Positions 16,821 to 23,087 of a stretch of DNA of 24,311 nucleotides are shown here, in pieces; position 1 is the first letter of the stretch, and each line of letters begins with the position of its first letter. The notes under the pieces are model-generated. The model did no database searches and was not told the origin of the DNA. It was given only the letters and a program-made list of their open reading frames with translations. The stretch is from NCBI GenBank assembly GCA_001460835.1, contig CYKH01001409.1:36015-60325 (forward strand), written 5' to 3'. The position numbers and the translations under genes are program-made. This DNA comes from Bodo saltans (lineage: Eukaryota; Euglenozoa; Kinetoplastea; Eubodonida; Bodonidae).

Positions 16821-16856
16821 TGCTCTCCTTTTGTTCTTTTCTTCCCAACAAGTCAG
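16821..16856 (+). promoter_or_regulatory. Candidate spliced-leader acceptor before the phosphatase
   Basis: A C/T-rich tract at 16821-16847 is followed by AG at 16851-16852 and CAG at 16854-16856. The open frame upstream reaches a GTG at 16857 directly after the acceptor; the first ATG in the mature leader is 16902, so that is the start chosen. Confidence 0.6.
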
Positions 16857-16901
16857 GTGTGTATTTTTCTAAAGGAGGGAAAGACCCTTCAGGTATTATC
16901 T

Positions 16902-18098
16902 ATGAATGATCGTCGATTCGATTTGAGCTCTTGCTCTCTATCGGAGCTTCCATCACAATTGACCTACCGGGACCAATATGACGTCCTTCACCGGCTACTA
17001 GACATCCTCCCGATGGAGTACCTCAAGAAGGAAAAGAATGCGATCCCAGAGGACCTCATCATCGCCATTGTACGATCCGCACGCAGCATTATTTATTCCG
17101 AGCCGCATGTACTGAAAGTGGAGCCCCCGCTGATCATATGCGGCGATCTCCATGGCCAATATTACGACTTGTTAAACCTCTACTCCAGGAGGCCCCCGTA
17201 TGGAGGAGACTACTCAAGGTTTGTGGAGCAGCGACGACAATTGTTGAAGGGCCGAAGTGACAACAGCACAACTAGTACTGGTGCCGGGAGCAAACGACCG
17301 AGGTCTATGTCGGCGGATGGAACGAGCAGCCAGGGAGGAGGACCGTCTGCCTCCTCCTCCCCCACGCCGTTGACCACCGCGCCTACCATTCCGCTAAACA
17401 AATTTCTTTTCCTTGGCGACTACGTGGATCGTGGAAGCCGCAGCATAGAAGTTATGGTCACCCTCCTCGCACAGAAGATTTTATATCCGGATAAAATGTT
17501 CTTGTTACGAGGGAACCACGAAGATGAGCAGGTGGCGTCGTTGTACGGATTCTTCGACGAGTGCAAGAGGAGGTACAGCCTGCGGCTCTTTAAGGTATTC
17601 TGCGACCTGTTCAGGTGTTTACCTGTTGCCGCCGTGGTTGGGGACTCCATCTTCTGCGTCCACGGTGGTATCAGTCAAGACGTGAAGCAGATTTCTGATA
17701 TCCCAGATACACGACCTTGCAACGTCCCCCACGACGGTATCATCAGTGATTTGTTATGGGCAGACCCCGAGGTGCGGTTGCCGTACCACTCCAACGGGTT
17801 GTACGCGCCAAGTCCTCGCAATGTGTCCTATGTCTTCTCTCCTGCTGCGCTCGAACAATTCTTGGAGTCGTGCGATTTAGATCTCGTGGTACGTGCACAT
17901 CAGGTGGTGGAGGAGGGGTACATGTTCTTTCCCCCACAGCAACGAAAGCTGATTACCATATTTGGGGCGACGAACTACTGTGATGAGTTCTTAAACCGCG
18001 GGGCGGCGTTGGAGGTGAAGGCAGATTTGCAGTGTGCGATTCTTACGTTGGAGCCTCCGAGTGAAGAGCAGCGGAAGATGCTACGCGCGTTGAGATGA
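16902..18098 (+). CDS. Serine/threonine protein phosphatase, PP1-like (PPP family)
   Basis: A 398-residue metal-dependent phosphatase of the PPP superfamily, closest by eye to PP1. Catalytic motifs are complete: GDLHGQY at 81-87 (usual GDIHGQY), GDYVDRG at 172-178, RGNHE ending at 207, VHGG at 253-256 and RAHQVVEEGY from 331. They supply the metal-binding Asp/His/Asn residues and the catalytic His. Two oddities: about 69 residues rich in Ser, Gly, Thr and Pro with a KRPRS basic cluster (residues 97-165) separate the first two motifs, where PP1 has a short linker; and the C-terminal PP1 signature SAPNYCGEF reads GATNYCDEF. The latter lies in the beta12-beta13 loop that shapes inhibitor binding in PP1. 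The N-terminus resembles PP1 helices and there is no regulatory domain. It is likely an active soluble phosphatase; substrate unknown. Confidence 0.92.
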   Translation: MNDRRFDLSSCSLSELPSQLTYRDQYDVLHRLLDILPMEYLKKEKNAIPEDLIIAIVRSARSIIYSEPHVLKVEPPLIICGDLHGQYYDLLNLYSRRPPYGGDYSRFVEQRRQLLKGRSDNSTTSTGAGSKRPRSMSADGTSSQGGGPSASSSPTPLTTAPTIPLNKFLFLGDYVDRGSRSIEVMVTLLAQKILYPDKMFLLRGNHEDEQVASLYGFFDECKRRYSLRLFKVFCDLFRCLPVAAVVGDSIFCVHGGISQDVKQISDIPDTRPCNVPHDGIISDLLWADPEVRLPYHSNGLYAPSPRNVSYVFSPAALEQFLESCDLDLVVRAHQVVEEGYMFFPPQQRKLITIFGATNYCDEFLNRGAALEVKADLQCAILTLEPPSEEQRKMLRALR

Positions 18099-18280
18099 GT
18101 TCTGCGTCAAAAAAGAACATGCACCTTTTTTTATTCGCCGTATTTTTTTCTTTCTTCTTGTCACAATAACTCCGCTTTCCTTTTTGTCTTAGCGTGAAGT
18201 AGAAACAAAAAGGCGAACGGGGCTAGAAGTCTTGCCCCTCAAGTGCAGTCTTGAACCAGAACTTTCTTCCTAGAAAACTA

Positions 18281-18297
18281 CATTTTTCCTCGCACAG
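18281..18297 (+). promoter_or_regulatory. Candidate spliced-leader acceptor before the CFAP20-domain gene
   Basis: A short T/C tract (18283-18291) ends in CAG at 18295-18297, 24 nt before the ATG at 18322. Stronger T/C tracts lie further up (18125-18190, AG at 18191-18192) and are an alternative. The in-frame stop at 18271-18273 excludes a longer upstream start. Confidence 0.45.
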
Positions 18298-18321
18298 CTC
18301 TTCGAAGTTGCACACGTCATC

Positions 18322-19848
18322 ATGCAGGAGCTCTTTTCACCACAAGGCTCTAATCCATTGGCAAACATCAAGATTAGCAACCCCCGATGCGGCAAGGTGG
18401 AGTTTGACCGCACGGTGCGGTCTAACGTGATGGTCATCGAGGGGGACCTCACGCAGTCGAGGGTGCAGATCCCGAAAGAAGATCGACCAATGTCCTCATT
18501 GCAGCTGAATCACTCTCTAGTGGTCCTTCAAATTATGATCCCCAGCAGCGGGCAGTTCCTCCTAGAGCTGAATGTGAGCAACTCCCCCATGACCCGTATG
18601 CGGCTGTCCGCAGCAACGTTTATTTCGAGAGCAGATGTGGTGGACGCCAAGGGGATGGCGCACGCTAAAATACCTTTAGTGATCCCTAGAAACTGCTGGG
18701 TGCAGATTGTATTTCATGTCGGTGGTATCTTCACTCATTTATTCCGACTGCCCTCGGTGAAGTGGATTGATAGCGTTGTGCTGGCAGGCAGCTGTAAAGT
18801 GCGGAAGGTGATGACTTGTGCAGATGAGGCCAGTGCGATAGAATCCAAACCCGGCGGCATGCTCCTGTTTGCTGTGCCTGCGTATGGGCCTCCAGTGTGG
18901 CAGACTGCTGGCGGTGTACCAGCTGTGCCCCCACCTCAAATCCATCGATCCGTTGAGGAGGCTCAGCCACCAGCAGACTCGAATGGCATTCCTCCCGCGT
19001 CACCTACGGCTGAGTCAGCCTCATCGGCGCGATCCCCTGCCTCGGTGACTGCTGCAGGCAGAGCAAAGGTTGGCCACAAGAGCCCACCTCCACGCCCTCA
19101 GCAACCAGAAGTGTCGTCGAGGACGATGCTCACAGTCACGTCCCTCAACAAAGGGACCTCACCGTTGCCAGCCCAACGTGGGCAGCTAGATCTCATGACC
19201 GATGCACAAGTCTCAACGCCCACCTCCACCACATCCGACCCCTCAGGAGGAACACCAAGCAAGAGTTCAGCGGGCGCAGCAACCGCCTCGTCCCCAATGC
19301 GAATGAGATTCCTCAAGGGCGACGATGGGAGTATTTCCTTCACAGCGTCGAACCCTGAGCAGGAGGCCAACGAACTTGAGGAGCGCCGTAGACAGCTAGA
19401 CATCATTGAACGCCTTCGACGCGAAGCCGAGGCACTTCGAGTGCGCGAGGATATCGATAAGCAACGCAGAGACTACGAGGAGCAAGAACAACGTGATCAG
19501 TATGTTAGAATTGTAGACGCCCCGGAAGCACCTCCTCTTGTATCAGGACGGCGACAAACACTATCTACGTCCAATAACAGCGGCATGAGCGGTGGTGCTG
19601 GGGTTGGAGGTGGTGACAATGGCACAGCAGCACGTAGAACCACTACAACCGGGCAATCGCTATCCATGCGCCCCAACGGTCGTCTGGGGACACCACCAGA
19701 CGGAGTAGCTCGAGACTTCGGCGACGATGGAGGGTTCGGAAGTTGGGACGATGATAGTGAACAAACTCTGTTCAGCTCGATGCTAGCTGGTGGGGGTGTA
19801 GGAAACAACGTCGTGCAGATGTTTAATGGTCCCAGGCTGCGATTCTGA
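18322..19848 (+). CDS. CFAP20-domain protein (CFAP20DC/C3orf67-like); C-terminus probably frameshifted
   Basis: Residues 1-170 resemble the CFA20 domain, the fold of CFAP20, a doublet-microtubule inner-junction protein. The match to CFAP20DC (human C3orf67) is closest: ELFSPQGSNP near the start, QIPKEDRP at about 50, LVVLQIMIP at about 66, an HAKIPLVIPRNCWVQI segment, and SVVLAGSCKVRKV before the domain ends. It starts about a dozen residues later than the animal protein, with no in-frame ATG upstream. Residues 190-340 are Pro/Ser/Ala-rich and probably disordered, followed by a Glu/Arg-rich coiled coil at about 345-395 and a Gly/Ser/Asp-rich stretch. The frame stops at 19846, but coding-like sequence continues in another frame to 20132, so the true protein is probably about 603 residues. 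A role in the flagellum is inferred from the family. Confidence 0.85.
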   Translation: MQELFSPQGSNPLANIKISNPRCGKVEFDRTVRSNVMVIEGDLTQSRVQIPKEDRPMSSLQLNHSLVVLQIMIPSSGQFLLELNVSNSPMTRMRLSAATFISRADVVDAKGMAHAKIPLVIPRNCWVQIVFHVGGIFTHLFRLPSVKWIDSVVLAGSCKVRKVMTCADEASAIESKPGGMLLFAVPAYGPPVWQTAGGVPAVPPPQIHRSVEEAQPPADSNGIPPASPTAESASSARSPASVTAAGRAKVGHKSPPPRPQQPEVSSRTMLTVTSLNKGTSPLPAQRGQLDLMTDAQVSTPTSTTSDPSGGTPSKSSAGAATASSPMRMRFLKGDDGSISFTASNPEQEANELEERRRQLDIIERLRREAEALRVREDIDKQRRDYEEQEQRDQYVRIVDAPEAPPLVSGRRQTLSTSNNSGMSGGAGVGGGDNGTAARRTTTTGQSLSMRPNGRLGTPPDGVARDFGDDGGFGSWDDDSEQTLFSSMLAGGGVGNNVVQMFNGPRLRF

Positions 19849-20132
19849 AGTCAACCAGGGCAACTGCATCCACCAAGCCTCGTGTTGCTACCATACGAAA
19901 CCCAACCGGCTCTCCAGTTGTCGCCAGAAGAAAGAAGGCATCCCTTCCCCCCAGTATGATGCTCCTATCCCTCCGCCCCGCGCAGGTAGGGGATGCCCAT
20001 CCTGCGGATGACTACGATCCCGATCACTACAGGAAATTGGAGCCTGACGTGGGATACGGCTGTGGGTACATGGATGTCCTCCATGGCACTGAAGAAGAGG
20101 ATGAGGAGTACGAAGAGGAGGAGGAAGAGTGA
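19827..20132 (+). CDS. Out-of-frame C-terminal continuation of the CFAP20-domain gene
   Basis: Immediately before the preceding stop, a second frame (codons phased at 19827) opens after TAA 19824-19826 and runs to TGA 20130-20132. It has no start codon at its head. Its product is Lys/Arg/Thr/Ser-rich at first (for example ILKSTRATASTKPRVAT), then contains DDYDPDHYRKLEPDVGYG, and ends in a run of Glu with Asp and Tyr. Composition matches the upstream tail and looks coding. A single missing base between 19827 and 19846, for instance in the CCC at 19831-19833, would join the two. Alternatively the gene has truly lost its acidic end. Confidence 0.6.
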   Translation, partial: WSQAAILKSTRATASTKPRVATIRNPTGSPVVARRKKASLPPSMMLLSLRPAQVGDAHPADDYDPDHYRKLEPDVGYGCGYMDVLHGTEEEDEEYEEEEEE

Positions 20133-20375
20133 GCACAGAGGTTGCTGTCATTGGCTGCATCTGTGTGTTTGGTACAAGTGTGCGTGCGAGCAAGAAGATT
20201 TATCAACAGAGTGTTGATCACGTCTTTTTTCCCTCCACCTCGTCGTCTGTGTGTGTTAACTTTTTGCTTTTCTCCAACTCCAAACTGCGGCGTTCACACA
20301 CCCCCTCCCAATCCCCCTGTCTGCAATAAAATCACCGATTCGTTAGTGCTGATTGACCTTAGCAATACACAATGT

Positions 20376-20409
20376 CTTCTTCTGGTTGCTTTGTGTTTGT
20401 CTCGTCGAG
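20376..20409 (+). promoter_or_regulatory. Candidate spliced-leader acceptor deciding the uL13 start
   Basis: A T/C/G-rich tract (about 20376-20406) ends in GAG, with AG at 20408-20409. An in-frame ATG at 20372 lies upstream of the acceptor, so it would be removed from the mature mRNA. That leaves ATG 20423, 13 nt downstream, as the start, which also matches the end of recognisable ribosomal-protein sequence. Confidence 0.6.
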
Positions 20410-20422
20410 GAAAAATAAAAAT

Positions 20423-20476
20423 ATGGGAGCTCCCGCCCGCAAGGTTGTTGATCGCCGCGTCCGCAAGGGCTTCAAG
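20423..20476 (+). repeat. Source copy of a 54-bp dispersed repeat (first 18 codons of uL13)
   Basis: Identical to 21267-21320 over all 54 bases. The match begins at the A of ATG and ends after codon 18; bases immediately outside differ on both sides (T versus C before, A versus C after). Confidence 0.95.
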
Positions 20477-21091
20477 AAGCACCGCCCCGACGTCATCACC
20501 ATCGACCTCAAGGACCACGTCCTCGGTCGCGCTGCTGCCGTCGTTGCCAAGCAACTGCTCCTCGGCAAGAAGATCACCGTCGTCCGCACCGAGCAGGTGA
20601 CGATTGCTGGCACTGAGATCCGTAACAAGATCAAGTACCTCAACTTCCTCCGCAAGCGAAAGCTCACCAACCCCAAGCTTGGCCCCTTCCACCACCGCTC
20701 CCCCGCTGATATCTTCGTCCGCACCGTCCGATCCATGCTCCCCCGCTACACCAAGCGTGGCGCTAAGGCACTCCGCGCCCTGGTTGCCTATGAGGGCATC
20801 CCCACCAACTGCACCCGCACTGGTGGACGCGTTGTGATCCCCAAGGCTCAGCGCTTCTCTTGCTACAAGAGCGAGCGCCCCTACACCGTGCTCGGCAACA
20901 TGTGCAAGCACGTCGGCTGGAAGTACAGCCCCGTCGTTGAGAAGCTCGAGAAGGCCCGTATTGAGAAGGCTGCCCGCCAGTACAAGAAGAACGCTGGTGT
21001 CCGCAATGCCTGGAAGTGTGCCCGCAAGGAGGCCCTCGGCAAGATCAACAAGAAGAACCTCGACGTCCTCAAGAAGTTCGGATTCGCGTAA
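20423..21091 (+). CDS. RPL13A: 60S ribosomal protein uL13 (L13a)
   Basis: A structural protein of the cytosolic large ribosomal subunit. The 222-residue product shows the eukaryotic uL13 pattern in order: the HVLGRAAAVVAKQLLLGKK start of the core, IRNKIKYLNFLRKR, NPKLGPFHHRSPADIF, RTVRSMLPRYTKRG, YEGIP, LGNMCKHVGWKY, and a Lys/Arg/Ala-rich C-terminal helix. About 27 basic residues precede the core, a N-terminal extension that human L13a lacks. There is no intron. Codon use is extremely biased (Lys almost always AAG, C-ending codons), typical of a highly expressed gene. The first 54 nt of this CDS are repeated exactly at 21267-21320. Confidence 0.97.
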   Translation: MGAPARKVVDRRVRKGFKKHRPDVITIDLKDHVLGRAAAVVAKQLLLGKKITVVRTEQVTIAGTEIRNKIKYLNFLRKRKLTNPKLGPFHHRSPADIFVRTVRSMLPRYTKRGAKALRALVAYEGIPTNCTRTGGRVVIPKAQRFSCYKSERPYTVLGNMCKHVGWKYSPVVEKLEKARIEKAARQYKKNAGVRNAWKCARKEALGKINKKNLDVLKKFGFA

Positions 21092-21220
21092 ATTTGAGAG
21101 GAAACTAAGAACTGGGATGAAGGCGGAGAACGTTGTGAGATAACGAAAACAATTCCTTTGACTTTGTGGTGTGTGAGTTCTGATGATCTTGATACTGTCA
21201 TGTCTCTAAAGTCCATTGCG

Positions 21221-21251
21221 TGTCGTTACTTTTTTAAAATTATTGCTCAAG
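21221..21251 (+). promoter_or_regulatory. Candidate spliced-leader acceptor before the uL13 fragment
   Basis: A T/C-rich stretch around 21221-21236 precedes AG at 21250-21251, with no other AG between. A mature mRNA starting here would present the ATG at 21267, heading the uL13-derived 25-codon frame, before any ATG of the downstream gene. Confidence 0.45.
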
Positions 21252-21266
21252 GGTGAATTAGTCGAC

Positions 21267-21320
21267 ATGGGAGCTCCCGCCCGCAAGGTTGTTGATCGCC
21301 GCGTCCGCAAGGGCTTCAAG
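21267..21320 (+). repeat. Exact 54-bp copy of the uL13 5' coding end
   Basis: A second copy of uL13 codons 1-18, placed 844 bp downstream of the original. Read from its ATG it gives MGAPARKVVDRRVRKGFK followed by PWGSLIP and a stop (21342-21344), a 25-residue frame. It is out of phase with the gene at 21358. The hexamer GTCGAC abuts the ATG. Confidence 0.95.
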
Positions 21321-21357
21321 CCCTGGGGCTCCCTTATCCCCTGAGGAGTTCCGCGCT

Positions 21358-22023
21358 ATGTACCAAGAGAACATGCGCAAGAAGTTTGAAGAGACACGTC
21401 AACGTCAAGCAGCAGGGCTTCCTGCAGCGGTTGGGATGGCCCCGCGGCCCCAAGAAACGCGCGCTGAGGTTCCGCCACTGTTCCGTCCACAGGCGGCTGC
21501 GCCTCCACCACCGCCACCCCCGCAGCAAGAACAAAACAATGACTTGTGGGAGAATGCCGAGCCCCAGGTTGCTGGCGCGGCACCGCCACAACAACTTCTC
21601 CACCGATGGTTCCCATTTCCTGTGTGGGACTTTCTCCTACAGGTTGGGTTTGCTGCGTTCCTGTTCACCGGCGGCGACGTCATGCGACTCAAGTTCCTAG
21701 GCGTGTTCTGTGCAATCGCCGTTGTCAAATGGGCAACGAGCTTCGCTGGTAAATTTCGCCTTCGTCGCCACCGCCTCGATCACGAAAACGATGTTCGTGC
21801 AGAGGGAGAACGTGTCGAGCTGGTAGGAAGGAGAAAAGTGTGGTATATGGTATGGAAGAGTGTTGCGACGTTCTTTGTCTCTATTCACCCCTCGTTCCGA
21901 GTAGAAGCACTCGAGTTGGAAGTGAGGATGGACGGCATTCACCACGATGACGCGGTGAGAAGAGCAGCAAGAGCTGAGGCGGCTGCGCAACAGGCTGCTG
22001 CTGCTGCTCCACCAGTCGCGTGA
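21358..22023 (+). CDS. Hypothetical membrane protein with two or three hydrophobic helices; native 5' end uncertain
   Basis: I do not recognise the family. From the first in-frame ATG (21358) it has 221 residues. The frame is coding-like further upstream (PGAPLSPEEFRA just before that Met), but there it runs into the uL13 fragment and reaches a stop at 21259-21261 without an ATG, so the natural start appears lost or displaced. The N-terminal 25 residues are charged (MRKKFEETRQRQ). A Pro run near 49-55 follows, then hydrophobic segments at about 86-103 and 111-129, separated by a short polar turn. A third, more amphipathic stretch (VWKSVATFFVSIH) is near 184-196, and the C-terminus is Ala/Gln-rich. 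Two close helices with a basic RLRRHR stretch between them and the third suggest an ER or organelle membrane protein, but nothing firmer can be said. Confidence 0.65.
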   Translation: MYQENMRKKFEETRQRQAAGLPAAVGMAPRPQETRAEVPPLFRPQAAAPPPPPPPQQEQNNDLWENAEPQVAGAAPPQQLLHRWFPFPVWDFLLQVGFAAFLFTGGDVMRLKFLGVFCAIAVVKWATSFAGKFRLRRHRLDHENDVRAEGERVELVGRRKVWYMVWKSVATFFVSIHPSFRVEALELEVRMDGIHHDDAVRRAARAEAAAQQAAAAAPPVA

Positions 22024-22393
22024 GCGACAAAAGATATAGTGATGTTTCGCACGTTGTATGCGTTACTCGTGAAGTTTTCTGGTGATATTGGGCTCAATGT
22101 GCGTTTCCCAAATTACACGAATCATCGAAGCAGCAAAGAACGAATATCCCCCAGTTAGTGCGTGGCCGCTCGCTATTTAGTGGCGGATCACACGATCAAT
22201 TTATTTTTGATCCCATTTATGTTCTTTGCGCTCGTGTTGTGAAATGCTTGCATAGGATGACAGATGCATCAATAATTCTACACTCTCGAAAGATAATGTT
22301 TGCAATCTTGTTGTATCGCTACCGGTAGATGCATCACCAATAATACACAGCAACGAGACTTTTCATACTTTCCTCCTTCAAACATCGACGAAT
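22024..22393 (+). other. Intergenic region, AT-rich, nothing clearly functional
   Basis: No gene or RNA is supported in this 370-nt gap. Near the end, a T/G-rich stretch leads to TAG with AG at 22327-22328, directly followed by ATG at 22329, which heads a four-residue frame (MHHQ, stop). A C/T-rich stretch at 22359-22379 follows, with no AG between it and the next ATG at 22394. The splice acceptor for the next gene is therefore probably the AG at 22327-22328 or one of the AGs at 22349-22357. Confidence 0.4.
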
Positions 22394-22858
22394 ATGCTGA
22401 GTGAAGCATTTGTTCAATTTTGGGTTGCTGCCGTTATTGGTGTCTTTGCTGTGATGACCCTGTCGTTGTACCGCCGGAAGAATGAGCACCGAGCGGAGAT
22501 CCCAGCGGAAAAGATTTTTATTCCACGCCCCTTTACCGCAGAAGAGTTGCGCGAGTACGACGGTACCCGCAACCCGCTGATCTTTGTTGGCGTGAAGGGT
22601 GTCGTCTACAACGTCGCCAAGGAATGGTACGGGCCTCAGAGCTCCTACAATGCATTTGCTGGACATGAATCGTCGCGACAGTTAGGAAAGACCAAAGTGG
22701 GCCGTGAAGAAACCAATGCGGATTGGACGACGCTGTCCCCGGAGCACCTTGAGACACTTAACCAGTGGGAGGAGAGATTCCTTTCCAAGTATATCCCAGT
22801 GGGGTGGTTTGTGCCCGATGGGGCATACTACACCAAAGGGCAGGAGTTTACGCACTGA
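22394..22858 (+). CDS. Membrane-anchored cytochrome b5-like heme-binding protein (MAPR/PGRMC type)
   Basis: A 154-residue protein of the membrane-associated progesterone receptor family: an N-terminal helix (residues about 8-26) followed by a non-canonical cytochrome b5 fold. The domain starts PFTAEELREYDGT at 46-58 and continues with IFVGVKGVVYNVAKEWYGPQ, then NAFAGHESSRQLG at 86-98 and ETLNQWEERFLSKY near the end, each aligning with PGRMC1 segments. Tyr79 and Tyr85 (in YGPQSSY) correspond to PGRMC1 Tyr107 and Tyr113, the latter being the heme ligand; MAPR proteins bind heme through Tyr rather than the two His of cytochrome b5. Such proteins support cytochrome P450 and heme trafficking. Length is typical for the family and both ends are intact. 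Location in ER or outer mitochondrial membrane is inference. Confidence 0.92.
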   Translation: MLSEAFVQFWVAAVIGVFAVMTLSLYRRKNEHRAEIPAEKIFIPRPFTAEELREYDGTRNPLIFVGVKGVVYNVAKEWYGPQSSYNAFAGHESSRQLGKTKVGREETNADWTTLSPEHLETLNQWEERFLSKYIPVGWFVPDGAYYTKGQEFTH

Positions 22859-23087
22859 AAGACGTCCTTGAGTCACGCCGAGATTTTTTGAAAGTTTTAG
22901 TGACGTGTTCGCTGTTTGCTTCCGCACCAAAAAAACGGGAACGCACTTTTGACCCCCTCCAAGTGCTTCGTGGTTAATGTTGGGATCTCTTCTTTGTGCT
23001 TGCTTGGGATCTTTGTACAAGGACAAGTGTATCAAATATACTCAGTATTACAAGTTTAGACACTACTTACAATCAACGAAGATAGAA

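Noticed and set aside
20372-20422. 17-residue N-terminal extension of uL13 from the ATG at 20372
   Set aside because: The ATG is upstream of the probable splice acceptor AG at 20408-20409, and the extension is Ser/Cys/Phe-rich, unlike the basic ribosomal protein.
22030-22110. Possible box C/D snoRNA suggested by a TGATGT-like box
   Set aside because: No convincing box D (CTGA) or terminal stem at a sensible distance was found.
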